A DNA stretch of 64,000 bases from Benzoatithermus sp963720725 (lineage in GTDB: Bacteria; Pseudomonadota; Alphaproteobacteria; Geminicoccales; Geminicoccaceae): assembly GCA_963720725.1 (NCBI GenBank), contig CAVRGN010000001.1, forward strand, positions 402,557 to 466,556, read 5' to 3'. A model generated the notes under the pieces. That model made no database searches. It was not told the DNA's origin and saw only the letters and a program-made list of their open reading frames with translations. Position numbers and translations under genes: made by a program. Shown here one piece after another: positions 43,013-51,786 of the stretch; position 1 is the first letter of the stretch; every line of letters begins with the position of its first letter.

Positions 43013-43843
43013 TCAGCGGTCCGCCTGGGCAGCGTCGTTCAAGCTCCAGTCGTAATCGTGGCCCGCGATCCCGTCCAGCTTTTGCAGGCGCATGGCGAGC
43101 CCGGGGCGGGCATAGGCCATCAGATGGCGGATCACGCCGGCCTCGTCGCCGCCGAAATCCTCCTCGAACCAGACATAGATGCTGGACAGGTGCAGGCCAT
43201 CGGCGGCGAGGCGCACGCCGCGCGGATCGTTGACGAAGGCGATGGCGGCGAGATCGAGCATCCGGTCGAGGTCGGCGGCCTCGAACGGGCGCCGCTGGAG
43301 GTTGGGACAGCCGACCGAGGCGCAGTTGACCGCGTAGTGGATCCGCGGGTCGCGCCAGATCGGCCGCAGGATGCGGTGCTCGATATCGTCCAGCGTCAGG
43401 GGCTCGCCCTCGACCTCGATCAGCTGCGCGCGCCAAGGTCCGCTGCTGAACAGTCCGGGCGAGATGTCGATGTCGCGGATCGAGCCCACCGGATAGTGCT
43501 CGAGCACCACCTCCAGCGTGAGCGCGTTGTAGAGGTTGATCCAGTAGGCCAGCTGCTCGGCACGGTTCAGGCTCGAGACCGGCACGGCGGCCATGGCGCC
43601 GAGATAGCCCCGCAGCGCCGCGCGGTCCGCGCGGGTGACCTTGCCGTAGGCGACCCGGTTGAGGCCGGTGGCGTCGGTTTCCACGTAGCGGGCGAGCAGC
43701 TCCGCCCAGGCCCCATGGTCCACATGGATCGTCGAGCGGGCATCGTGGCGGGTCCAGCGCTGCCACAGCTCCGCAGCCGGAGCCGCCGCGGTCGGAAATG
43801 GCGCCGCTACGACGAGCAGGACGACGAACAGGAAGTGGATCAT
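43013..43843 (-). CDS. DUF547 family secreted protein
   Basis: A 276-residue exported protein. ATG 43843 gives the signal peptide MIHFLFVVLLVVAAPFPTAAA; the mature part is DUF547 (LNRAEQLAYWINLYNALTLEVVLEHYPVGSIRDI…IHYAVNCASVGCPNLQRRPF). The VNCASxGCP cysteines are the family hallmark. The fold is thought papain-like or glutaredoxin-like, but the function is unknown. It lies 67 bp upstream of the kinase gene on the same strand, so the two may be cotranscribed. Confidence 0.85.
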   Translation of the reverse strand: MIHFLFVVLLVVAAPFPTAAAPAAELWQRWTRHDARSTIHVDHGAWAELLARYVETDATGLNRVAYGKVTRADRAALRGYLGAMAAVPVSSLNRAEQLAYWINLYNALTLEVVLEHYPVGSIRDIDISPGLFSSGPWRAQLIEVEGEPLTLDDIEHRILRPIWRDPRIHYAVNCASVGCPNLQRRPFEAADLDRMLDLAAIAFVNDPRGVRLAADGLHLSSIYVWFEEDFGGDEAGVIRHLMAYARPGLAMRLQKLDGIAGHDYDWSLNDAAQADR

Positions 43844-43996
43844 GGGTGGACGCTTGTAGCGCTTCGCCGCGTCCCGCCCGGTCACGACGCGGTGACGGCC
43901 AGCCGCGATCCCCTGCCCGTGACCGCCGCCGCCCGCGGTTGACAGCCGCACGCCCGCCGACTAATCACGGTCGCCCACGGCTCCTTCGGGCCGCGA

Positions 43997-44072
43997 TGGG
44001 GGATGGTGCAGCAGGTAGCACGTCTGACTCTGGATCAGAAGGTCCCAGGTTCGATCCCTGGTCCCCCAGCCA
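43997..44072 (+). tRNA. tRNA-Gln (anticodon CTG)
   Basis: Acceptor TGGGGGA (43997-44003) pairs with TCCCCCA (44062-44068). The anticodon arm is TCTGA-CTCTGGA-TCAGA with anticodon CTG (glutamine CAG codons), and the T-arm is CCAGG-TTCGATC-CCTGG. Discriminator G and CCA are encoded to 44072. No integrase or direct repeat of the tRNA 3' end is seen nearby. Confidence 0.95.
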
Positions 44073-44412
44073 AATTCCAGCACCTGACGGCAGAGTTCAA
44101 CGCAGCGGCGCCAAGGTCGCCGTGCCGGCGCCGGGCGAGGATCCAGCGTGCTCGGTGCGCGGCTGCCGGCAAGCGCCCGGTTCCGATCCTGCGGCAGAAC
44201 ACCTGGGATGCGGCCGCCAATGGCTACGCGCGGCACCAGATCGCCTAGGCAGCGGCCGGCCTCGCCACGGTCGCCGGCGGCGACGTGGCTGAAGGCTGGC
44301 GTGAGTGAAACCTCGGGATTCATAATGATTCTCCCGCTGGGCCGGATCTCCCGCGCCAAGGGCACCTTGGCCCCCAGCGCGGCGTTGTAGCCTGACCACC
44401 CCGGGAGGCAGC
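44073..44412. other. Gene-free region after tRNA-Gln
   Basis: About 340 bp with open frames on both strands but none with a family match or good ribosome site; all look like chance frames of GC-rich DNA. The segment at about 44318-44336 (GGGATTCATAATGATTCTC) is locally AT-rich and may be part of the promoter of the dedA operon. The GGGAGG at 44402-44407 is that gene's ribosome site. Confidence 0.5.
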
Positions 44413-45018
44413 ATGTTCGACTGGATCACCGCCCTCGTCGCGCAGACCGGCTATGCCGGCATCGCCTTCCTGATGCTCGCCGAGAACGTGTTCCCGCCCA
44501 TTCCTTCCGAGCTCATCATGCCGCTGGCCGGGTTCACGGCGGCGCGCGGCGAGCTCAGCTTCGTCGGTATCCTCCTCGCCGGGACCGCGGGATCGCTGGC
44601 CGGCGCGCTGTTCTGGTACGAGGTCGGCAGGCGCGTCGGCATCCAGCGGCTTCGGCACTGGGCCGCCCGGCACGGTCGCTGGCTCACCATGTCGCCGGAG
44701 GAGCTGGATCGGGCCGTGGCGTGGTTCCGCCGGCATGCCGGGCTGTCGGTGCTGGTCGGCCGGCTCGTGCCGGCGGTGCGCACCCTGATCTCCGTCCCGG
44801 CCGGGGTGGCCGAGATGAGCCTGCCGGCGTTCCTGGCCTGGACGTCGGTCGGCACGGCCTTGTGGACGAGCTTTCTCGCCGGCCTCGGCTACCTGCTGGA
44901 AGGCGGCTACGAGCAGGTGGCCGGCTGGGTGAATCCGGTGAGCAACGTCGTCGTCGCCATCCTGGTGCTGGGCTATCTCTATCGTGTGGCCACCTTCGGC
45001 CGCGCATCGGCGTCCTGA
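44413..45018 (+). CDS. DedA-family membrane protein
   Basis: A 201-residue protein with the DedA/SNARE-associated signature MLAENVFPPIPSELIMPLAGFTAARGE, GALFWYEVGRRVG and VLVGRLVPAVRTLISVPAGVAEMSLPAFLAWTSVGTALWTSFLAGLGYLLEGGYE. Re-entrant loops carry the conserved acidic and arginine residues. Family members act in undecaprenyl-phosphate or phospholipid flipping and membrane-potential homeostasis. It has a GGGAGGCAGC ribosome site. It is the first gene of a run with GH15 and mgtC-like genes. Confidence 0.9.
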   Translation: MFDWITALVAQTGYAGIAFLMLAENVFPPIPSELIMPLAGFTAARGELSFVGILLAGTAGSLAGALFWYEVGRRVGIQRLRHWAARHGRWLTMSPEELDRAVAWFRRHAGLSVLVGRLVPAVRTLISVPAGVAEMSLPAFLAWTSVGTALWTSFLAGLGYLLEGGYEQVAGWVNPVSNVVVAILVLGYLYRVATFGRASAS

Positions 45019-45024
45019 TCGGCC

Positions 45025-46845
45025 ATGCCGCTGCGGATCGAAGACTACGCACTGATCGGCGACTGCGAGACCGCGGCCCTGGTCGGCCGGGACGGATCGA
45101 TCGATTGGCTGTGCTGGCCGCGCTTCGATTCCGGTGCCTGCTTCGCGGCACTTCTCGGGACGCCGGAGCATGGGCGATGGCTGCTGGCACCCACAGCGGC
45201 CGCGCCCGTGGTCGCCCGCCGCTACCGGCCGGGAACCCTGATCCTGGAAACGGAGTTCGCCACCGCCGACGGCACCGTCGCCGTGATCGACTTCATGCCG
45301 CCCAGGAGCGGCGTGTCCGATCTGGTGCGGCTGGTGGTCGGGCGGAGCGGCAAGGTGACCATGCGCACCGAGCTCGTCCTGCGCTTCGACTACGGCTCGG
45401 CCGTCCCCTGGGCCACGCGCATGACCGACGGCGCTCTCCGTTTCGTCGCCGGGCCCGATATGACCGTCCTGAGAACACCCGTCGCGTTGCACGGCGAGGA
45501 CCTCACCACCCTGGGCGAGTTCACGGTTGCCGCCGGAGAGACGGTGCCGTTCACCCTGTCCTATGCGCCCTCGCATCATCTGCCGCCCGGAGCACTCGAT
45601 GGCCCGGCGGCGCTCCCGGACACCGAGGCCTTCTGGCACGAGTGGGTCGGCCGCGGCACCGTCGGCGGGCCGTGGGCGGAGGCAGTGGAGCGGTCGCTGA
45701 TCACGCTCAAGGCGCTGACCTACCAGCCGACCGGCGGCATCGTGGCGGCACCGACCACCTCGCTGCCCGAGTGCCTGGGCGGTCCGCGCAATTGGGACTA
45801 TCGCTTCTGCTGGCTGCGCGATGCCACGCTGACCCTGCTGGCGCTCATGGGCGGTGGCCATCGCGAGGAGGCGCATGCCTGGCGCGACTGGCTCTTGCGT
45901 GCTGTCGCGGGCAGTGCCGCGCAGATGAACATCATGTACGGCCTCGGCGGTGAACGCCGCCTGCCGGAACAGGACCTGCCCTGGCTCCCGGGCTACGAGG
46001 GCTCCAGTCCGGTGCGGGTGGGCAACGCCGCGCACGGCCAGCTGCAGCTCGACGTCTATGGCGAGCTGATGGACGTCCTACACCAGGGGCGCACCCTCGG
46101 CATGAAGGGCGACGGCGCCGGCTGGGCACTGGCGCGCGGTCTCCTCGCCCATCTGGCCAAGGTCTGGCGCGCGCCCGATGCCGGGATCTGGGAGATCCGC
46201 GGCCCGCCACGCCACTTCACCTTCTCCAAGGCCATGGCCTGGGTAGCCTTCGATCGCGCCGTGCGCAGTGTGGAGAGCTGGGATCTGGAAGGGCCGGTCG
46301 AGGAGTGGCGCTTGCTGCGCGCGGAGATTCACGACCAGGTCTGCACCCATGGCTACGACCGCGAGATCGGCTGCTTCGTCCAGGCCTATGGCGAGCAGGA
46401 TCTGGACGCCAGCCTCCTGCTGCTGCCCGTGCTGGGCTTCCTGCCGCCGGACGATCCGCGCATCGTCGCCACGGTGGCGGCGATCGAGCGCCGGCTCTCC
46501 TGGGACGGCCTGATCCTGCGCTACGATACCGGCAGCGTCGTCGATGCCTTGCCGGAGGGGGAGGGGGCGTTCCTGGCCTGCAGCTTCTGGCTGGCCGACG
46601 TCTACGTGCTGATGGGCCGGTTCGACGAGGCGCAGGCCTTGTTCGAGCGGCTGCTGGCACTGCGCAACGATGTGGGCCTCCTGGCCGAGGAGTACGATCC
46701 GCGCCGCCGCCGCCACCTGGGCAACTTCCCGCAGGCGTTCTCCCATGTCGGGCTGATCAACACCGCCTTGAACCTGAGCCGCCGGCACAAGCCGGCCGAG
46801 CAACGGGCTCATCGGCCGGCATCCGGTGCCGAGCGCGGCGGCTAG
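45025..46845 (+). CDS. Glycoside hydrolase family 15 protein (glucoamylase/trehalase-like)
   Basis: A 606-residue cytosolic enzyme. An N-terminal beta-sandwich (DYALIGDCETAALVGRDGSIDWLCWPRFDSGACFAALLG) is followed by an (alpha/alpha)6 barrel with GPRNWDYRFCWLRDATLTLLAL. The catalytic acid is in PDAGIWEIRGPPRHF and the catalytic base in LLAEEYDPRRRRHLGNFPQAFSHVGLI. This bacterial clade includes trehalases and glucoamylases; the substrate is not distinguishable here. No signal peptide. Starts 6 bp after dedA. Confidence 0.92.
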   Translation: MPLRIEDYALIGDCETAALVGRDGSIDWLCWPRFDSGACFAALLGTPEHGRWLLAPTAAAPVVARRYRPGTLILETEFATADGTVAVIDFMPPRSGVSDLVRLVVGRSGKVTMRTELVLRFDYGSAVPWATRMTDGALRFVAGPDMTVLRTPVALHGEDLTTLGEFTVAAGETVPFTLSYAPSHHLPPGALDGPAALPDTEAFWHEWVGRGTVGGPWAEAVERSLITLKALTYQPTGGIVAAPTTSLPECLGGPRNWDYRFCWLRDATLTLLALMGGGHREEAHAWRDWLLRAVAGSAAQMNIMYGLGGERRLPEQDLPWLPGYEGSSPVRVGNAAHGQLQLDVYGELMDVLHQGRTLGMKGDGAGWALARGLLAHLAKVWRAPDAGIWEIRGPPRHFTFSKAMAWVAFDRAVRSVESWDLEGPVEEWRLLRAEIHDQVCTHGYDREIGCFVQAYGEQDLDASLLLLPVLGFLPPDDPRIVATVAAIERRLSWDGLILRYDTGSVVDALPEGEGAFLACSFWLADVYVLMGRFDEAQALFERLLALRNDVGLLAEEYDPRRRRHLGNFPQAFSHVGLINTALNLSRRHKPAEQRAHRPASGAERGG

Positions 46846-46856
46846 GGCGGTCTGCC

Positions 46857-47351
46857 GTGCCGGCGTTCGCATCGATCTCCGCCGAGACGCTGGACATCCT
46901 GCTGCGCCTGGTGACCGCCGCCTCGGTCGGCATCGTGCTGGGCCTCAACCGCGATCTGAAGGGCAAGCCTTCCGGGGCGCGAACCTTGGCCCTGGTGGCG
47001 CTGGGCGCGGCCCTGGTGGCGCTGGCGGCCACTCACCATCCGGACATGCAGGGACACCCGGATGCCATGAGTTGCGTCATCCAGGGCATCATCCAGGGCG
47101 TCATGGCGGGCGTCGGCTTCATCGGCGCCGGCATGATCCTGCGCGACCGCGCCAGCGACTCCGTGCGGAACCTGACCACCGCCGCCACGGTCTGGGTGAC
47201 GGCGGCACTCGGCGTCGCCTGCGCCCTGGCGGCCTGGCACGTGGTGTGGATCGGCATCGGCCTCGCGCTCCTGGTGCTGCTGTTCGGTGGTGCGATCGAG
47301 CGCATGGTCGCCCGTCTCCTGGGCCGCCCGGCGCCGGACGACGAGGATTGA
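46857..47351 (+). CDS. MgtC/SapB family membrane protein
   Basis: A 164-residue protein with four to five helices and the MgtC pattern SVGIVLGLNRDLKGKPSGARTLALVALGAALVALAA...IIQGVMAGVGFIGAGMILRDRASDSVRNLTTAATVWVTAALGVACA. The long MgtC C-terminal cytosolic domain is absent, as in SapB-like members. The family supports growth in low magnesium and modulates F1Fo-ATPase in some species. The start is GTG 46857, 11 bp after GH15. Confidence 0.9.
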   Translation: MPAFASISAETLDILLRLVTAASVGIVLGLNRDLKGKPSGARTLALVALGAALVALAATHHPDMQGHPDAMSCVIQGIIQGVMAGVGFIGAGMILRDRASDSVRNLTTAATVWVTAALGVACALAAWHVVWIGIGLALLVLLFGGAIERMVARLLGRPAPDDED

Positions 47352-47472
47352 GAGCGGACTGGGTTGCGCCCCAGGCCCCGGTGGGCGATTGCTGCAGCCG
47401 CCATGGCTGAAGAATCCAACTGCAGGCAGGAAAGACCGTGAGGCGACCCGATCTGGCAGCGGTGCTCGCAGC

Positions 47473-48510
47473 TTGACTCCGCCCGAGATCGGCGTGGCGG
47501 TGGCGGCCCACGGCTCGGCCAGCCGCGTCTTCCACATCCCGCTCCTGCGGACCATTCCGGGCCTGCGCCTGCGCACCGTGGTGTCGCGGCGCCCCGACGA
47601 GGTGCGCGCGGCCCTCCCGGACGTTCGGGCGGAGGCGGACTTCGCCGCCGCCTGCGCCGATCCCGCCATTGCGCTGGTGGTGATCCCGACACCCAACGCG
47701 ACCCACGCGCCCCTGGCGGCGCAGGCCTTGGCGGCCGGCAAGCACGTGGTGGTCGACAAGCCGTTCACCCTGGACGTGGCCGAGGCCGAGGCGCTGCTGG
47801 CGCAGGCACGGGCCGCGGGACGGCTTGTGTCCGTCTTCCAGAACCGGCGCTGGGACTCCGACTTCCTCACCCTCCGCCGGCTGCTTGCCGAAGGTGCAGT
47901 CGGCGTGCCGACCCATTTCGAATCGCACTTCGACCGGTTCCGTCCCCGGGTGCCGGACCGCTGGCGCGACCGCGCCGGCCCCGGCGCCGGCCTGTGGTAC
48001 GATCTCGGCCCGCATCTGGTCGACCAGGCCGTGCAGCTGTTCGGGCCGCCGCAGGCGGTGTTCGTCGACCTCGCGGCCCAGCGCGACGGTGCCACCGCCG
48101 ACGACCGCTTCCACGCCCTTCTGCGCTACGACCGCCTGCGGGTGGTGCTGCACGCCACCGCCCTGGCCGCCGCCGAGACGCCGCGCTTCGTGGTGCACGG
48201 CACCGCCGGCAGCTGGGTCAAGCACGGCCTGGACACCCAGGAGGAAGCGCTCAAGGCGGGCACGATGCCCGGTGCTGCCGGCTGGGGCCACGACCCGCGG
48301 CCCGGCCGGCTGACCACCGCCGACGGCACGGTCGACACCCCGGGCGAGCCCGGCGACTACCGGCAGTACTATCTCGCCACCCGCGACGCGATCGCCGGTG
48401 ACGGGCCGAATCCGGTGACGCCGGAGGATGCGCTCACCGTGATGCGCGTGATCGAGCTCGGCCGGCGCAGCCACGAGGCGCGGCGCGAGCTCGCCATCGA
48501 GACGGACTAG
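47473..48510 (+). CDS. Gfo/Idh/MocA family oxidoreductase
   Basis: A 345-residue NAD(P)-dependent dehydrogenase. The N-terminal Rossmann domain has VAVAAHGSASRVFHIPLLRTIPGLRLRTVVSRRPD, DPAIALVVIPTPNATHAPLAAQALAAGKHVVVDKPFTLDVAEAEAL (EKP-type motif as DKP) and NRRWDSDFLTLRRLL. The C-terminal substrate domain has WYDLGPHLVDQAVQLFG, whose D and H are the usual catalytic pair. It starts at TTG 47473 or GTG 47494. The last 4 bp overlap the convergent PqiC gene. Substrate unknown. Confidence 0.85.
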   Translation: MTPPEIGVAVAAHGSASRVFHIPLLRTIPGLRLRTVVSRRPDEVRAALPDVRAEADFAAACADPAIALVVIPTPNATHAPLAAQALAAGKHVVVDKPFTLDVAEAEALLAQARAAGRLVSVFQNRRWDSDFLTLRRLLAEGAVGVPTHFESHFDRFRPRVPDRWRDRAGPGAGLWYDLGPHLVDQAVQLFGPPQAVFVDLAAQRDGATADDRFHALLRYDRLRVVLHATALAAAETPRFVVHGTAGSWVKHGLDTQEEALKAGTMPGAAGWGHDPRPGRLTTADGTVDTPGEPGDYRQYYLATRDAIAGDGPNPVTPEDALTVMRVIELGRRSHEARRELAIETD

Positions 48511-49094
48511 GTTCCGGCGCCGCGCCCCTCGATCGCTTCGCCCAGCGTCCGGCTGAAGCGCGACAGGGCCCGCCCCAGGGCCGCCACACGCGAATCCCAC
48601 GACGCGGGGTCGGCCGCCGGCTCGGCGATCCGCTCGCGGCCGGTCGCCACGAAGCGCTCGTCCGCACCCGCGAGCAGGGTCCAGCGGACGTCCAGCACCA
48701 TCAGGCCCGCCTGGTCGCCGTCGAACCGCTGCACGTCCAGCGCCAGGCGGAAGTCGGGCGCGAGGTCGCGTCGGGCCGGCGTCTCCAGCACCCGGTCGGG
48801 CCCGAGGCGGGCGCCCAGCGCGTCGACGACGTAGCGCGTGATCATGCCGGTCAGGGGCTCGGCCCAGGTGCGCAGCTCGGCGAAGGCCACCTGGTCGGCC
48901 GCCACGCGCGACACGATCTGCGACCGGTCGAGATAGGGTGCCACCGTCGCCTGGTCGACGAAGACCACCGGCCCGCCCGCCGGCACGACCGAGCCCGCGG
49001 GCTCCGGGCTGAGCAGGTAGAAGTGCGCGGGCTCGCCCGGGCCGCAGGCGGCAAGGCCCAGGAGCAGTGCCAGACACCAAGGACGCCCGCTCAT
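48507..49094 (-). CDS. PqiC-like ABC-type transport auxiliary lipoprotein
   Basis: A 195-residue outer-membrane lipoprotein: signal MSGRPWCLALLLGLAAC (lipobox), then HFYLLSPEP...VVFVDQATVAPYLDRSQIVSRVAADQVAFAELRTWAEPLTGMITRYVVDALGARLG, the PqiC/YmbA (DUF330) signature. PqiC docks onto MCE-protein needles that move lipids across the periplasm. The start overlaps the stop of the MCE gene (ATGA at 49091-49094), as in pqiBC operons. No pqiA is present. Confidence 0.88.
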   Translation of the reverse strand: MSGRPWCLALLLGLAACGPGEPAHFYLLSPEPAGSVVPAGGPVVFVDQATVAPYLDRSQIVSRVAADQVAFAELRTWAEPLTGMITRYVVDALGARLGPDRVLETPARRDLAPDFRLALDVQRFDGDQAGLMVLDVRWTLLAGADERFVATGRERIAEPAADPASWDSRVAALGRALSRFSRTLGEAIEGRGAGT

Positions 49095-50191
49095 GGCGGT
49101 GGCCCGCCGCGCCGTCCGCGCAGGAAGGCGTCGGGCTGGCGCTGGAGCAGGTCCAGGACCTCGCGCAGCGCCCGGGTGGTGCCGGTCACCTCGCGCAGGA
49201 GCGCCTGCAGGTCCGACTGGAAGGTCGAGCGGCTGCCGAAGGTGGCGTCCATGGCCGCGATCGTGCGCCGCGCCTCGGTGGCGGCCCGGCCGGCCTGGTC
49301 GGTGGCGGCGACCGCGCTGGTCACCAGCGGCCCGCTCCTGGCTTCCAGCCGCGCGGGCAGGTCGCGCAACTCCGCCGACAGCGCCGTGATGTTCGCCAGC
49401 GCCGCGCGCAGCTCGGGTGCTGCCGCGTCGGTGGTCCGGGCCAGGCTGTCGATCAACGGATCCGCGTGCCGTGCCAGATCGCCGGCGGTCGCGCGCAACT
49501 CGCTCGCGGCACCGGCGAGGTCGAGGACCGCCTGGCGAAGCTCCGGTGCGGTCACCAGCTCGCGCACACCGGCGAGCATCGCCTCGAGCTCGCCGGTCAG
49601 CCGCTCGACGGGCAGTTGGCCCAGCTGCGCGAGCAGCCGCTCCAGTGTGACCGACATCGCCTCGAGGCGGGTGGGCACGGTGGGAATCAGCGCCACGGCG
49701 CCCTCGCCCAGCGACGCGGGCGCGGCGTCGGGCACGATGTCCAGGGCGATCTCGCGCCGCGAAGCCAGCAGGCTGGGGCTGGCCAGCCGCGCGCGCAGCC
49801 CGCCCGCCACCAGCACCGCCAGCGCGGTGCGCAGCTCCACCGGCGTTTCCGGCCGCTTCCCGTCGACGATCAGCGCGCCCGGAACGATGTCGATCGCCAC
49901 CGGCACCTCGAGACGGCCGGCCGTGCTGTCGTAGGTCAGGGCGACCTCGCGCACGGTGCCGACGCGCAGGCCGCGCATGGTGACCGGGGCACCCACCGCC
50001 AGGCCTTGCACGTCGCCGGCGAAGCGCACCGCGAACGGGACGCCGGCCGGTGCTTCCACCGCCGCGTCGCGGTCGAGCAGCTCCAGCAGGGGCGCCAGCC
50101 TTTGGGCCGCGAGCGCCTGCATGCGACTCTCGACCGCCGCCGCATCCTGCGCGCTGGCCGGGCAGGCGGGCAGGAGCCAGGCCGCGGCCAT
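49091..50191 (-). CDS. Single-MCE-domain protein (MlaD/PqiB-like)
   Basis: A 366-residue exported protein with one recognisable MCE domain (about residues 48-110, VPFAVRFAGDVQGLAVGAPVTMRGLRVGTVREVALTYDS) and a long helical tail (about 175-345). PqiB has three MCE domains; here only the last type, plus the helical needle region, remains. There is a signal or anchor at residues 1-14, but ATG 50191 has a poor ribosome site. The frame is open upstream through LAILGCAGLAG, which would lengthen the signal if a non-standard start were used. Coupled to the PqiC gene. Confidence 0.8.
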   Translation of the reverse strand: MAAAWLLPACPASAQDAAAVESRMQALAAQRLAPLLELLDRDAAVEAPAGVPFAVRFAGDVQGLAVGAPVTMRGLRVGTVREVALTYDSTAGRLEVPVAIDIVPGALIVDGKRPETPVELRTALAVLVAGGLRARLASPSLLASRREIALDIVPDAAPASLGEGAVALIPTVPTRLEAMSVTLERLLAQLGQLPVERLTGELEAMLAGVRELVTAPELRQAVLDLAGAASELRATAGDLARHADPLIDSLARTTDAAAPELRAALANITALSAELRDLPARLEARSGPLVTSAVAATDQAGRAATEARRTIAAMDATFGSRSTFQSDLQALLREVTGTTRALREVLDLLQRQPDAFLRGRRGGPPP

Positions 50192-50304
50192 TCCCGCGAG
50201 ACCTGCGCAACCTAGGATTGCAAGATGACGCTTGATCTCGTTCGCTCCCGCGCGTCACGCCGTCGGCAGATTGCCTGCGGCCCGATGCCAAGCCCAGGAG
50301 AGAT

Positions 50305-50364
50305 TGCGCCACAGCCTGTGCGCATTCGTTGGTCACAGTTTCTAATTTGCCCAAGCTTTGGGCA
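50305..50364 (+). promoter_or_regulatory. Two palindromes upstream of the urt promoter
   Basis: TGCCCAA-GCT-TTGGGCA (50348-50364) is a perfect 17-bp palindrome with the TGC-N11-GCA outline of NtrC sites, matching 8 of 12 consensus positions. TGCGCCACAGCCTGTGCGCA (50305-50324) is an imperfect dyad. They are centred about 75 and 117 bp before the predicted sigma54 start, a normal enhancer distance. NtrC binding is an inference. Confidence 0.45.
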
Positions 50365-50405
50365 GCGATGACCGCAGCACGGTGATGCGGACCATGAGGG
50401 ACGTC

Positions 50406-50421
50406 TGGCACGGAAATCGCT
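50406..50421 (+). promoter_or_regulatory. Sigma-54 (RpoN) promoter of the urt operon
   Basis: TGGCACGGAAATCGCT matches the RpoN consensus TGGCACG-N4-TTGCW at all but one defined position (C for the second T), with the essential GG-N10-GC spacing. The -12 GC is at 50419-50420, so transcription would begin near 50431, about 34 nt before the urtA ATG. It fits nitrogen-limitation control of urea uptake. Confidence 0.7.
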
Positions 50422-50464
50422 GCTTTGCATGCACAACGATAACGCTCCCTGCATGAGGTACCCA

Positions 50465-51760
50465 ATGCGCCTGAGACATCCCTCACTTACCGCCATGGGC
50501 CTGCTCGCGGCACTGTCGCTGACGGCGGGCCAGGCGCTGGCGGCCGACGACACGATCAAGGTCGGCATTCTCCACTCGCTGTCGGGCACGATGGCGATCA
50601 GCGAGACGACGTTGAAGGACGTCATGCTGATGCTGATCGATGAGCAGAACAAGAAGGGCGGGGTGCTCGGCAAGCAGATCGAGGCGGTGGTGGTCGATCC
50701 CGCCTCCAACTGGCCGCTGTTCGCCGAGAAGGCGCGCGAGCTGATCGAGAAGGACCAGGTGGTGGCCACCTTCGGCTGCTGGACCTCGGTCAGCCGCAAG
50801 TCCGTCCTGCCGGTGTTCGAGGAACTCAACAACATCCTGTTCTACCCCGTCCAGTACGAGGGCGAGGAGAGCAGCAAGAACGTGTTCTATACCGGTGCGG
50901 CGCCGAACCAGCAGGCGATCCCGGCCGTCGACTATCTGATGAACGAGGAAGGCGTCGAGCGCTGGGTTCTCGCCGGCACCGACTACGTCTATCCCCGCAC
51001 CACCAACAAGATCCTCGAGGCCTACCTGCAGCAGAAGGGTGTGGCGCCCGAGGACATCATGATCAACTACACGCCGTTCGGTCATTCCGACTGGCAGACG
51101 ATCGTGTCCGACATCAAGGCATTCGGCTCGGCCGGCAAGAAGACCGCGGTGGTCTCGACCATCAACGGTGACGCCAACGTCCCGTTCTACAAGGAATTGG
51201 GCAACCAGGGCGTCAAGGCGACGGACATTCCGGTGGTCGCCTTCTCGGTCGGCGAGGAGGAACTGGCCGGCCTGGATACCGCGCCGCTGCTCGGCCACCT
51301 GGCCGCATGGAACTACTTCCAGAGCGTCGACACGCCCGAGAACGCCGACTTCATCGCCAAGTGGCACGAGTTCATCAAGAACGACAAGCGGGTCACCAAC
51401 GACCCGATGGAAGCCCACTATATCGGCTTCAACATGTGGGTGAAGGCGGTCGAGAAGGCAGGTACCACCGATCCGGCCGCGGTGATCGACGCCATGATCG
51501 GGGTCGCGGTGCCGAACCTCACCGGCGGCTTCTCCGCCATGATGCCCAACCATCACATCACCAAGCCCGTGCTGATCGGCGAGATCCAGGACGACGGCCA
51601 GTTCAACACGGTGTGGGAGACCACAGGTCTCGTTCCCGGCGACGAATGGTCGGACTACCTCGAGGGTTCGAAGGACCTGATCTCCGATTGGCGTGCGCCG
51701 ATGTCGTGCGGCAACTTCAACGTCAAGACCGGCAAGTGCGGCGGGACCGGCGGCAGCTGA
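50465..51760 (+). CDS. urtA: Urea ABC transporter substrate-binding protein UrtA
   Basis: A 431-residue periplasmic binding protein. ATG 50465 (GAGG 5-6 nt upstream) gives a signal peptide to about residue 27 (…QALAADD). The mature part has the UrtA/amide-binding pattern IKVGILHSLSGTMAISETTLKDVMLMLIDEQNKKGGVLGKQIEAVVVDPASNWPLFAEKARELI and YPVQYEGEESSKNVFYTGAAPNQQ. It captures urea for the urtBCDE permease. First gene of a long urt-ure operon. Confidence 0.95.
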   Translation: MRLRHPSLTAMGLLAALSLTAGQALAADDTIKVGILHSLSGTMAISETTLKDVMLMLIDEQNKKGGVLGKQIEAVVVDPASNWPLFAEKARELIEKDQVVATFGCWTSVSRKSVLPVFEELNNILFYPVQYEGEESSKNVFYTGAAPNQQAIPAVDYLMNEEGVERWVLAGTDYVYPRTTNKILEAYLQQKGVAPEDIMINYTPFGHSDWQTIVSDIKAFGSAGKKTAVVSTINGDANVPFYKELGNQGVKATDIPVVAFSVGEEELAGLDTAPLLGHLAAWNYFQSVDTPENADFIAKWHEFIKNDKRVTNDPMEAHYIGFNMWVKAVEKAGTTDPAAVIDAMIGVAVPNLTGGFSAMMPNHHITKPVLIGEIQDDGQFNTVWETTGLVPGDEWSDYLEGSKDLISDWRAPMSCGNFNVKTGKCGGTGGS

Positions 51761-51786
51761 CGCCGGCCTGAACTCCTCGAAACGAA

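Noticed and set aside
44148..44390. Small open frames after tRNA-Gln
   Set aside because: R/P-rich translations on several frames with no start signals; chance frames.
43997..44412. Possible integrated element at tRNA-Gln
   Set aside because: There is no integrase, no repeated tRNA 3' end and no foreign composition. Downstream genes are ordinary.
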